NCBI GenBank assembly: GCA_964370035.1
Contig: CAYJGT010000035.1
Coordinates: 1 to 14,917 of the forward strand
DNA from: CAYJHC01 sp964370035
Lineage (GTDB): Bacteria; Bacillota; Clostridia; Peptostreptococcales; Anaerovoracaceae
Direction: 5' to 3'
DNA length: 14,917 nt
Both the position numbers and the translations under genes were made by a program. The notes beneath the pieces were generated by a model. It was not told where the DNA came from and did not search any database. It saw only the letters and a program-made list of their open reading frames with translations. Shown piece after piece: positions 1 to 7,046 of this stretch (positions are counted from its first letter, which is position 1; each line of letters begins with the position of its first letter).

Positions 1-21
1 AATTAAATATTCTTTACTAAT
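1..21 (-). CDS. infC: Start of translation initiation factor IF-3, AUU start codon (partial)
   Basis: A strong GAGGAGG ribosome binding site (minus strand, 36-30) is followed after 8 nt by ATT AGT AAA GAA TAT TTA ATT, reading (M)SKEYLI up to the window edge. No ATG, GTG or TTG occurs at a usable distance. AUU is the hallmark start codon of infC, through which IF-3 represses its own synthesis, and SKEYLI fits the N-termini of clostridial IF-3 proteins, which usually continue with an NEEIR-like stretch. IF-3 binds the 30S subunit and controls start-codon selection. The gene has its own promoter and a long leader, as is usual for the infC-rpmI-rplT operon of Firmicutes. Only seven codons are visible, so the call rests on context: start codon, RBS spacing, leader and N-terminal match. 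An unrelated gene starting further left is possible but less likely. Confidence 0.62.
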
Positions 22-154
22 TGTTTTTTCCTCCTCAAAACAAAAATGACAGATTCCACTGAAATCCGCCACAAACAAAGACATCGCTTAAATGTTCATA
101 TTAACCATATTAGCTATACTTATGGTGAGAAGCGGATAACTTCTTCTTTATTAC
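22..154 (-). promoter_or_regulatory. Structured 5' leader of infC, candidate L20 leader
   Basis: This roughly 130-nt untranslated leader lies between the predicted transcription start and the AUU codon. It contains a hairpin at 51-67 (minus strand GGATTTC-AGT-GGAATCT, seven pairs including G-U). The segment at 64-69 is also complementary to 132-137 (ATCCGC with GCGGAT), so a long-range pairing and the local hairpin compete for the same bases, as expected of an autoregulatory leader. In many Firmicutes the infC-rpmI-rplT operon is controlled by ribosomal protein L20 binding its leader. I could not match this leader to the L20 consensus from memory, so the class is inferred from position. Confidence 0.45.
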
Positions 155-160
155 TAAATA

Positions 161-189
161 ATAATACCACTTAAGCACAAGCCTGTCAA
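161..189 (-). promoter_or_regulatory. Strong sigma-A promoter for infC
   Basis: On the minus strand, TTGACA (189-184) is followed by a 17-bp spacer and TATTAT (166-161). The spacer ends in TGG, giving an extended -10 element (TGnTATTAT). A consensus -35 with optimal spacing implies strong constitutive transcription starting near 154 and running leftward. This separates the infC operon from the metabolic operon to its right. Confidence 0.8.
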
Positions 190-230
190 TATATTTTATT
201 AATTAATTATGTAATTGTGCGGGCAGGCTT
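179..230. terminator. Inverted repeat between the ATP-NAD kinase-like gene and infC, possible weak terminator
   Basis: AAGCCTG (179-185) pairs with CAGGCTT (224-230) across a 38-nt AT-rich loop. On the plus strand it is followed by TTTTATTCTATT. In the minus direction, which the upstream operon needs, no clear U-tract follows and the left arm overlaps the infC -35 hexamer. A second, purely AT inverted repeat, (A)TTAATTAATT at 238-248 and 271-280, lies directly after the stop of the kinase-like gene. The operon probably ends here, but no convincing minus-strand intrinsic terminator is visible. Confidence 0.3.
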
Positions 231-280
231 TTATTCTATTAATTAATTGTTGTAGTATTTTTTTATTTTTTTAATTAATT

Positions 281-1399
281 CTACATTCCTACTGGACATA
301 CTACTCGTTCATCTATCCCTGTAATAATTCTCTTGTAGCCAGATAGTTCCTTATCTAATTCTGCATCGCCAGTATCTACAATTAGGTTTCTGTTTTTTAA
401 TGATAATAGTTTTTCTTTTGTTGCAATTATTTCAATATTATCTTTTCCTACATATTTTATTATTCTCGGACTAATCTGCTGATTACCCCTACCTAATATA
501 TGGCCTTGTCCCCCTATGGGAGTTAAAACTATAACACATTTCCTGCTTTGTATTAGCTCCCAAAGTTCCTTTTCATAAACATCATTTGCAACAAGTTTTT
601 TATTACAAACAACATCTATTCCTATAAGTGTGTTTTCTAGTTTCAGCATTCCCATAATATTTCTAGTAGTTGTTCCTGCCCCAATTATATAATAAACATC
701 ATCCTTCATATTCCCTACAATATCAGTTGCTATTGAATCAAGTGTAACCACAGTAGAAACAGATTTTGCTTTTACATTTTGCATTCCTTTTTTCACACTA
801 GGTATTTTCATATACCCATAGAGCCTTGGACTTACAATTCCTTTTCTGTACAAATCCTCATCAAGATCCATAACTTCTGCATCTTTAAACTCTTCAACTT
901 TATCAGCAATACAATCAAATGCAATTCTTCCTGCATTTTTAGGAGTTGTTCCGTAAACGGCAGAATGTATTTTTACACCTGCAGGAATACCAATTACACA
1001 TATATTGTTTTCAATAATATTATATACATTTCTAGCAGTTCCATCACCACCTGAAAAAATCAAAATATCTATGTCTTCTTTCATAAGTACTTTAAGTGCA
1101 GCTTCAGTATCTTTATAACTTGTTTTAGTGGTTGGCTTATATACCACTTTCGTGTCAAACCCAAGGTGACTCGCTTCAGAATGTCCCATATCCCCATCCG
1201 CTGTTATAAACTGAATTTTATCTTTAAGTGGTAAAAGTTCTTCGAGCGCAAGTAAAGTTCTTGCTGGAGATAGCGGCTTTGCACCTCTTTCAAATGCCAT
1301 TTTTACTATTTCTTCTCCATCACTGCCTTTTAATCCCACGCTTCCACCAATCCCTGCTAAAGGGTTTACAAGTAATCCAATTTTTTTAGGTTTATTCAT
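281..1399 (-). CDS. ATP-NAD kinase family protein (COG3199, AcoX-like)
   Basis: A 372-residue cytoplasmic protein of the NAD kinase/diacylglycerol kinase fold. The N-terminus has the family signature NPLAGIGGSVGLKGSDG (about residues 12-28), and the nucleotide-binding GGDGT motif lies near 117-121. The length is typical of the COG3199/AcoX branch, which is longer than housekeeping NAD kinase. AcoX-type proteins are often encoded beside dehydrogenase operons such as acetoin catabolism, but their reaction is not firmly established; NAD(H) phosphorylation is inferred from the fold. I prefer the ATG at 1399 to the TTG at 1408, because an AGG lies 9 nt before the ATG but directly abuts the TTG. 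It is the last gene of the operon, 93 nt after the GcvPB-like gene and separated from it by a 10-bp hairpin, so it may be expressed at a different level. Confidence 0.85.
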   Translation of the reverse strand: MNKPKKIGLLVNPLAGIGGSVGLKGSDGEEIVKMAFERGAKPLSPARTLLALEELLPLKDKIQFITADGDMGHSEASHLGFDTKVVYKPTTKTSYKDTEAALKVLMKEDIDILIFSGGDGTARNVYNIIENNICVIGIPAGVKIHSAVYGTTPKNAGRIAFDCIADKVEEFKDAEVMDLDEDLYRKGIVSPRLYGYMKIPSVKKGMQNVKAKSVSTVVTLDSIATDIVGNMKDDVYYIIGAGTTTRNIMGMLKLENTLIGIDVVCNKKLVANDVYEKELWELIQSRKCVIVLTPIGGQGHILGRGNQQISPRIIKYVGKDNIEIIATKEKLLSLKNRNLIVDTGDAELDKELSGYKRIITGIDERVVCPVGM

Positions 1400-1455
1400 T
1401 TTAAGCAACCTATTCTTTCTTAATTTAAATTCACATCGTTAGTCATAATAAATAT

Positions 1456-1481
1456 GGTGGTAGCATAACTTTGCTACCACC
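1456..1481 (-). terminator. Intra-operon hairpin: partial terminator or mRNA-stability element
   Basis: GGTGGTAGCA (1456-1465) and TGCTACCACC (1472-1481) form a perfect 10-bp stem with a 6-nt loop, just downstream of the GcvPB-like stop codon. In the minus direction the stem is followed by ATATTTATTATG, a poor U-tract. Read-through into the kinase-like gene is therefore likely, and the hairpin may attenuate transcription or protect the upstream mRNA from 3' decay. On the plus strand TTTT follows, so it could also stop antisense transcripts. Confidence 0.6.
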
Positions 1482-1492
1482 TTTTCGAATTC

Positions 1493-3052
1493 TTATTTAT
1501 ATCTCTTCTTGTATGCTCTCCAAGTTGTAGCAAGTAATTTATAATCTTCTTCTGATGAAGTTGTTGGGATGCTTGCAGCTTTATGTCTAGCAGCCTTATG
1601 TGGTGCTGATTTCACCATTTCAGGGTTTTCTATGCATTCCATTGCGATCTTCCTCAGCACTTCAACATAATAATCAATATCTGTTTTATTGTAGCTTTCA
1701 CAAGGCTCTGGTGTAAATGGTTCTGGTACAGTAAATGGGTGATGTGACATCCATAATTCAGTTATACCATAATCTACTAGTCGAGCATTAACTTCTGTAA
1801 TTCCACAACCTGTTTCTTCTAAAAGTTTGTCGAAAGAGAGTCTAGTTTGTTCCATTCTTCTTCTGCCATCATCGTAATGGAGCGATGTTCCTGGAACTCT
1901 TTCAAGAATTTCCTTTGTCATATATTGATTATTTAATACTGAAATTACAGCAACTTCTCTTAAACCATCAATACCCAGATTCATACACCACATATATGCA
2001 CGTAGTACAGCAGTTGCATTACCCATAAATAATTTTATGAATCCAACACTATCATCTCTATCATAATCTAAATAATATCTTCCATTTTTGCACTCAATTG
2101 TAGGTTTAGGCAAGAACTCTGCAAATTTTGCTCTAACTCCTATAGCTCCACATCCTGGACCATCAGCACCATGAGGTGATGAGAATGTTTTATGTAAGTT
2201 AAAATGCATTAAATCAAAACCAGCTTCACCTGCTCTTGATACCCCAATAAGCGCATTTGCATTTGCTTGGTCATAAACACAAACCGCATCTACAGCATGT
2301 GCTGCTGCTGTAAACTCGTCAATTTTATCGTTGAAAATACCTGTGTCTTCTGGATTAGTAATAAAAATTGCAGCTGTATTTTCATTGATTGTTGCCATAT
2401 ACTCATCCCAGTTTGGAAGGCCTGTTTCGTCATCTGGCATAAGTGTAATAATCTTATAGCCTAATGTTGAAGAAGCTGCTGCATCCACCGGATGAGAATG
2501 GAGTGTTGTTACGATTTCATTCTTGTGAGAATTCCCCTTTTTTTCGTGATATTTTTTTACAATTTGAGCATTTGTGTAGATAGCCTGGCCACCTGCACCA
2601 GGCAAGAATGAAAACTTATCCATTCCTGCTAGTTCTTCCATTATTTTACCCGTCTTATAATAAATTTCAAGAAGACCTTGCATAGTGTCTACATCTTGAT
2701 ATGGGTGAACTTCTCTTAAGCCCGAATGCCCTACCATATGTTCTTGAACCTTCGGATTATACTTTAGCGTACAAGTACCTTGTGAAATTCCAAGAGTATT
2801 ATCTGATCCCATCATTTCTTGAGTAACTCTGCTATAATGTCTTACTAATCTAGGTTGATTTACTTCTGGAAGTTCAAGATTACTTGTTCTCTTCATTGTG
2901 CCCAAAATTTCATCTATTGATTCAGTCTCAGCTTCTATTCCTTCATCAACACTAGGAAGTAATACCGCTCTTTCGCCTGAGATAGAAAGTTCTGAAACAA
3001 TTGGCTCATTCCACCTTGCTTGATGAAACTCTCTTATTATTGTTTTTTCCAT
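1493..3052 (-). CDS. GcvPB-like PLP-dependent decarboxylase, glycine dehydrogenase subunit 2 family (divergent)
   Basis: A 519-residue protein of the catalytic half (subunit 2) of two-subunit glycine decarboxylase (P-protein), an aminotransferase-fold type I PLP enzyme. The PLP-lysine motif NLHKTF is intact (Lys288 from the ATG at 3052), and GTCTLKYNPK (92-101) matches the family GSCTMKYNPK. Several near-invariant stretches differ: HGADGPG (294-300) replaces HGGGGPG, LHSHPVDAAASS (184-195) replaces the SAHGTNPASA region, PGAGGQA replaces PAAGAHGE, and DQANANALIG replaces the usual D-G-N-NAI. A tail of about 35 residues after 'KSAPHKAARHK' extends beyond the usual end. I chose ATG 3052, 11 nt after GGAGG, over GTG 3061, which is only 2 nt after it. 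The RBS overlaps the stop codon of the GcvPA-like gene, implying translational coupling and a 1:1 complex. Pipelines would call it gcvPB; its substrate could differ from glycine. Confidence 0.85.
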   Translation of the reverse strand: MEKTIIREFHQARWNEPIVSELSISGERAVLLPSVDEGIEAETESIDEILGTMKRTSNLELPEVNQPRLVRHYSRVTQEMMGSDNTLGISQGTCTLKYNPKVQEHMVGHSGLREVHPYQDVDTMQGLLEIYYKTGKIMEELAGMDKFSFLPGAGGQAIYTNAQIVKKYHEKKGNSHKNEIVTTLHSHPVDAAASSTLGYKIITLMPDDETGLPNWDEYMATINENTAAIFITNPEDTGIFNDKIDEFTAAAHAVDAVCVYDQANANALIGVSRAGEAGFDLMHFNLHKTFSSPHGADGPGCGAIGVRAKFAEFLPKPTIECKNGRYYLDYDRDDSVGFIKLFMGNATAVLRAYMWCMNLGIDGLREVAVISVLNNQYMTKEILERVPGTSLHYDDGRRRMEQTRLSFDKLLEETGCGITEVNARLVDYGITELWMSHHPFTVPEPFTPEPCESYNKTDIDYYVEVLRKIAMECIENPEMVKSAPHKAARHKAASIPTTSSEEDYKLLATTWRAYKKRYK

Positions 3053-3068
3053 TTTCTTCACTACCTCC

Positions 3069-4466
3069 TTATTTTACAATTGTTTGTATAGCATTTACAA
3101 ACTTATCAATATCTGCTTTCGTATGAATTTCTGTTACACAAACAAGCATGCAGTTAGTTGTTTCTTCATATTTACCTGTTAAATCATATCCGCCTATAAT
3201 ACTTTCATTTAATAGTTCTTTATTAATTTCCTTAACAGTTTTTCCTGTTCTAGAAAAATCAACAACAAACTCCTTAAATGAAGGTCCTGTAAACTTTACA
3301 TTTACCCCTTCTACTGCAGCCAAGCACTTAGCTGCATATCTACTATGTTTAATGATAATTTCCCCAACATCCTTCATTCCTTGTGGACCCATTGTTGCCA
3401 TATAAACTCCTGCAATCGCCGTCCATAGGCCGGCACTAGTTCCTGTAAACTCAGCAGACTTTTCTCTAATCTCATATGAAGTTCTATCAAAAGCAGCCTC
3501 AAAGTTAAATGCTATTTCTCCATCAACTACAGATGGTGAAGCGGCATACATCATATCTTTTAGTTGGTAGGCATATTTTGCTTCGTCTTTAACCATTACA
3601 AATCCACCTACGCCAGCTCCAGCAAACATGTATATACCAAGAGTATGAACATCTCCGCATACAATTGTTGCTCCATAAGCTCCTGGAGCTTCAATTATTC
3701 CTAACGAAATTGGATCAGCATAAACGATAAACTCTGCGCCCACAGCTTTAGTCATTTCGCCAATTTCTTTTGCATTAATCTCAACATTACCAAGGAATGT
3801 TGGATTTTCAACAACAACTCCAGCAACTTCATCAGATAATTTAGCTTTTAGATCTGCAAGATCCATTAACCCTGTCACTTTATCATAGTTAACTGGTACC
3901 ATTTCACAATATGCACCATCAATTTGAGAAAGGTAGTTTGTACAAATCTCCAAAACAACTTTATTTATGCTCATAGGGTATAAAATTTTCTTTCTTCCTG
4001 TCATTCTTCTTGCAATTCTAACAGCATGACCTAGTGAACTGCCCCCATCATATTGAGGAAAGGCTATTACATCCATATCAAGAAGTTCTGCCATTTGACT
4101 TTGATATTCAAATTGAAGTTGCCCTCTTCCTTGATCTCCGTAAACGCTTGTGTAAGATGTGTAGAACTCTCCTCTTTTTAATACTTCATCAACTACCGAA
4201 GGCACAAAATGCTGTGCGCATCCTGCACCTAAAAAGCATAAATGTGTTGAAGCATTTGCGTTTTTATTAAGTAATTCGTTTGTATGTCTTTTCAATGTAT
4301 ATTCATCAAGCATTGGCTCTGGTAAGCTGAAATTCTTATACATCAAATGGTCTGGTATAACATCAAAGATTTCTCGCTCATCCTTTGCGTTAACCTCATC
4401 CATTAATCCTTTTTTTATTTCATTTACTGAGTTTGGAATATATGGATATACTATATTTTTTTTCAT
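3069..4466 (-). CDS. GcvPA-like subunit, glycine dehydrogenase subunit 1 family (divergent)
   Basis: A 465-residue protein of the non-PLP-binding half (subunit 1) of the heterotetrameric P-protein. Recognisable family landmarks are PYIPNSVNEI near the N-terminus, FLGAGCAQHFVPS (78-90; canonical FLGAGAYDHYIPA), FYTSYTS (101-107), ENPTFLG (220-226), DPISLGII (251-258) and IIGGYDL with LVCVTE near the C-terminus. Differences from the canonical subunit are concentrated around residues 108-118, where the usual EISQG segment reads GDQGRG, at QYDGGSSLGHA (138-148; usually MYDGATALAEA), and at GDVHTLG (271-277; usually GEGQSLG) with the following glycine-rich loop. An ideal AGGAGG lies 9 nt before the ATG. 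It is followed immediately by the GcvPB-like gene, whose RBS begins at its stop codon. No GcvT, GcvH or Lpd gene accompanies it. Confidence 0.85.
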   Translation of the reverse strand: MKKNIVYPYIPNSVNEIKKGLMDEVNAKDEREIFDVIPDHLMYKNFSLPEPMLDEYTLKRHTNELLNKNANASTHLCFLGAGCAQHFVPSVVDEVLKRGEFYTSYTSVYGDQGRGQLQFEYQSQMAELLDMDVIAFPQYDGGSSLGHAVRIARRMTGRKKILYPMSINKVVLEICTNYLSQIDGAYCEMVPVNYDKVTGLMDLADLKAKLSDEVAGVVVENPTFLGNVEINAKEIGEMTKAVGAEFIVYADPISLGIIEAPGAYGATIVCGDVHTLGIYMFAGAGVGGFVMVKDEAKYAYQLKDMMYAASPSVVDGEIAFNFEAAFDRTSYEIREKSAEFTGTSAGLWTAIAGVYMATMGPQGMKDVGEIIIKHSRYAAKCLAAVEGVNVKFTGPSFKEFVVDFSRTGKTVKEINKELLNESIIGGYDLTGKYEETTNCMLVCVTEIHTKADIDKFVNAIQTIVK

Positions 4467-4527
4467 TATAAGTTTCCTCCTAAAACAACATATATGACCT
4501 AGTTCATTTTATTCATAGTTTTTAAAC

Positions 4528-5304
4528 TTAATATCCAGCAGTTAGGCCACAATCTATCGAGAGAGTAGTTGCTGTAACTGAGCAAACTTTATTGGACGCT
4601 AGGAACAATACGCATGCAGCAATTTCAGATGGTTGTATGAACTTTGCTCTATCTCCTTGAGGATATTTTCTTAATAAGTTATGGTAATACCCTTCGATAT
4701 CTCCACCACCATACACTTCAGCTTGTCCTACAAGCATTGGTGTTTCTACATCAGCAGGAGCAACAGCATTTACTCTAATCCCCCTAGGCGCTAATTCTAA
4801 GCCTAATGATTTTGTAATAAGTGTAACTCCACCTTTTGATGCATTATATATACAGTTTCCTGGGTTTCCGCCTATACCTGCATCTGATGAAATGTTTACA
4901 ATGCAGCCACCAGTTTTTTCGAGTTCAGGAATAGTTCTGCTGCAAACAAAGAATGTGCCTTTTAAGTTTACATTTATAGTTTTATCCCAGTCATCCTCCG
5001 TCATACTATCAGAGTCACCTTCAACCCAAACTCCTGCTGTATTTACTAGAATATCTATTTTCCCCGCTCTCTTTACAACTTCTTCAACCATATTTTCAAT
5101 ATCCGAAACACTTGTAACGTCTGATACTACATAATCAAGTTTGCCTAGGTGCCCATAATCTCTAATTGCATTTTTTAGTCTTTCCTCATTAATATCTGTA
5201 AGATAAACCTCTGCACCTTCATTTAGAAAGCTTTCTGCGATAGAAAAAGCCATTCCACCGCCTCCACCTGTAATAATTACTGATTTACCATTAAATTCAC
5301 TCAT
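4528..5304 (-). CDS. Short-chain dehydrogenase/reductase (SDR, classical type), NAD-dependent
   Basis: A 258-residue classical SDR oxidoreductase of typical length, cytoplasmic and probably tetrameric. The Rossmann glycine motif is TGGGGGM (12-18). It departs slightly from TGxxxGxG because the last glycine is replaced by alanine (GGGGGMA). Asp37 at the end of beta-2 (YLTDIN) predicts preference for NAD(H) over NADP(H). NTAG (88-91), Ser139/Ser140, Tyr153 and Lys157 (YNASK) give a complete active site, and the C-terminus ends in IDCGLTAGY as in many sugar- or hydroxy-acid-type SDRs. AAGGAGA lies 7 nt before the ATG. It sits between the carrier gene and the GcvPA-like gene in the same operon. 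It may oxidise a hydroxyl of the imported compound or reduce a carbonyl product of the decarboxylase; the substrate cannot be read from the sequence. Confidence 0.9.
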   Translation of the reverse strand: MSEFNGKSVIITGGGGGMAFSIAESFLNEGAEVYLTDINEERLKNAIRDYGHLGKLDYVVSDVTSVSDIENMVEEVVKRAGKIDILVNTAGVWVEGDSDSMTEDDWDKTINVNLKGTFFVCSRTIPELEKTGGCIVNISSDAGIGGNPGNCIYNASKGGVTLITKSLGLELAPRGIRVNAVAPADVETPMLVGQAEVYGGGDIEGYYHNLLRKYPQGDRAKFIQPSEIAACVLFLASNKVCSVTATTLSIDCGLTAGY

Positions 5305-5367
5305 TTTTCTTTCTCCTTTATTCTTTTACTATTCTTTCTTTGATTAAAACAATTTATTTATGCTACC

Positions 5368-6717
5368 TTACATAGTAAATCCTACAATTCCATAAATAAT
5401 AGCTGTAATCACGGTTGCAATAATTCCATATGGCAAGCAACAAATTCCCATATCAAAAGGTTTTTTCTGAACTGACTGAGAGCACATTAGCATTTGCTCT
5501 CCGTAGAAGCAGTTTGTTGCTCCTGCTACACCACCTGACAATATAGCCGCTAGTACAAAGTATGGATCTAGTGAAAACTCTAATGCAAGAGGAATAATTA
5601 TTGGCGCCATAAGCAACGTTGCAGCAAAGTATTCTATCCCTAAGTATGTTATTATTGCAAGTAATAAAAATGCTAACAAAGGAATTACTGAGCCATGCAA
5701 GTAAGTTGTGCCTACCTCAATTAAGTATTCATTCATTCCAATTTGTTTTAGACCATCCCCTATCATAAAAGCAAACAGTACAACTACAATTGTTTCCGTC
5801 ATGCTATTCACACCTTTAAGAAAGCTCATAAAGAACTCATCTACAGTCATAAGTTTTCTAAAAATATACATTACAAAGGCAACTAATAAACCTACAATTG
5901 CAGCAATTTCTAACGTGCTTGTGTATGCCATAACCACGACTACAGCTACCATTGGCAGAATAAAATCTAAAACCGTACCGTTTTTTCTCTGTTGCTGTGA
6001 AGACTCATCAACAGATTCCACAACATCTAGTTTTGGCCCCTGTGCATCTCTTTCATATGCTTTTTTCATAGCTCCAAGTTTTGGTAGCACCCCTAACGCA
6101 AACAATAATGCAACAACAATTATTACCATGGGATAGAATAAATATTTATTCATTTTTAGTACTTCTGTTATCATATTTGCATCAGCCCCAACCATGCCTA
6201 CTTCTTGCATTACACCAAACATGAATACAGAAACTGCTGTAATTGGAACCAGTGCAATAATCGGAACGCCCATCGCAATAACTATAAATCCTATAGCTTC
6301 TCTAGGAACATTGTATTTGTCAGTTATTTTTCTAACGGCAGGCCCTATCGCTAAGTTGTTTATATAGTCATCTACAAATAGAGCAACACCTAAGAACCAT
6401 GTGAAAATCAAACTACTTTTTTGTGACTTGATATGTTTTGAAGCCACTCCGCCAAACCCATTAACCGCTCTTGAGTCAATAAATATCTCAATAAGTCCTC
6501 CAAACAACGCAAGTACAAGCATTAGCCAAATAAAAGTACCTTGATCCACTACGTTATAAAACGAATCTGTTGCTCCTGTAATAAAGTTAAAGCCATCCTT
6601 CAATATGAAAATTATAATCAATATAAAAACCATTGAAGGAATTATCTTCTTTGTTACACAAACTAAAATCAATAATGCTATTAAGGGTAACACTGAAACA
6701 AAACCTAAACCTTCCAT
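5368..6717 (-). CDS. NhaC-family Na+/H+ antiporter-type carrier
   Basis: A 449-residue polytopic inner-membrane protein with about 11-12 hydrophobic segments spread over its whole length and a charged cytoplasmic loop near residues 216-246. The family landmark FVDDYINNLAIGPAVRKITDKYNVPREAIGF (shown here only in outline; roughly residues 114-144) carries the acidic pair and the conserved region of NhaC-type (COG1757) transporters. Members are named Na+/H+ antiporters, but several are amino-acid or organic-acid exchangers. As first gene of a catabolic operon directly behind the sigma-54 promoter, it most likely imports the substrate of the downstream enzymes. GGAAGG lies 6 nt before the ATG. 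No signal peptide is needed; the first TM segment starts near residue 5. Confidence 0.85.
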   Translation of the reverse strand: MEGLGFVSVLPLIALLILVCVTKKIIPSMVFILIIIFILKDGFNFITGATDSFYNVVDQGTFIWLMLVLALFGGLIEIFIDSRAVNGFGGVASKHIKSQKSSLIFTWFLGVALFVDDYINNLAIGPAVRKITDKYNVPREAIGFIVIAMGVPIIALVPITAVSVFMFGVMQEVGMVGADANMITEVLKMNKYLFYPMVIIVVALLFALGVLPKLGAMKKAYERDAQGPKLDVVESVDESSQQQRKNGTVLDFILPMVAVVVVMAYTSTLEIAAIVGLLVAFVMYIFRKLMTVDEFFMSFLKGVNSMTETIVVVLFAFMIGDGLKQIGMNEYLIEVGTTYLHGSVIPLLAFLLLAIITYLGIEYFAATLLMAPIIIPLALEFSLDPYFVLAAILSGGVAGATNCFYGEQMLMCSQSVQKKPFDMGICCLPYGIIATVITAIIYGIVGFTM

Positions 6718-6782
6718 CTTCTACCTTCCTTTCCTTAAATATTATTAATAGTATAAATAAATTAACATCTAACAATAATTAT

Positions 6783-6799
6783 TTGCAAATTTCATGCCA
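6783..6799 (-). promoter_or_regulatory. Sigma-54 (-24/-12) promoter of the antiporter-SDR-GcvPA/PB-like operon
   Basis: The minus strand reads TGGCATGAAATTTGCAA from 6799. It has the invariant GG (6798-6797) and GC (6786-6785) separated by exactly 10 nt, within TGGCA and TTGCA blocks, very close to the sigma-54 consensus TGGCAC-N5-TTGC. Transcription should start near 6773, giving a 5' leader of about 55 nt before the antiporter ATG. The gene directly upstream encodes a sigma-54 activator, which strongly supports the assignment. Confidence 0.88.
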
Positions 6800-6915
6800 G
6801 TATTATATTTATTCATTTATATGATTATATTTCATTGAATTCGCATAGTTAAAATATGGATATTTAGTAATATCATACTATTTATTTGGTAATTTTTGTA
6901 AACACACCCTGCTAG

Positions 6916-6956
6916 ATTTATCATTTTTAAAAAATATTTATCACTTTTGATAAATA
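6916..6956. promoter_or_regulatory. Candidate enhancer (UAS) for the sigma-54 activator: repeated TTATCA sites
   Basis: A perfect inverted repeat TATTTATCA-CTTT-TGATAAATA (6935-6956) is joined by a further direct copy ATTTATCA at 6916-6923, exactly 20 bp (about two helical turns) from the copy at 6936-6943. The cluster lies roughly 120-170 bp upstream of the -24/-12 elements, the usual distance for binding a sigma-54 enhancer-binding protein. Repetition, dyad symmetry and position support it; the DNA is AT-rich, so chance symmetry is not excluded. Confidence 0.55.
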
Positions 6957-6957
6957 T

Positions 6958-6982
6958 AAAAAACAGGCTGAACCTGTTTTTT
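6958..6982. terminator. Bidirectional intrinsic terminator after the sigma-54 activator gene
   Basis: AAAAAACAGG (6958-6967) pairs with CCTGTTTTTT (6973-6982) around the 5-nt loop CTGAA. In both directions a stem with a G/C core leads into a run of T. It lies about 65-90 nt past the stop codon of the activator gene and ends its leftward transcript before the operon control region. Confidence 0.8.
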
Positions 6983-7046
6983 TATAGTAATTTCTGTATT
7001 TTATTATGTTTTTGAAAATATAATTTTAACATTTTTTGTTAAAACC

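Noticed and set aside
6718..6773. Glycine riboswitch in the leader of the GcvPA/PB-like operon
   Set aside because: The predicted leader is only about 55 nt, too short for even one glycine aptamer, and no conserved aptamer core is visible.
6587..6775. 62-codon minus-strand reading frame overlapping the antiporter start
   Set aside because: It overlaps the antiporter gene in another frame, has no convincing RBS and shows no recognisable protein features.
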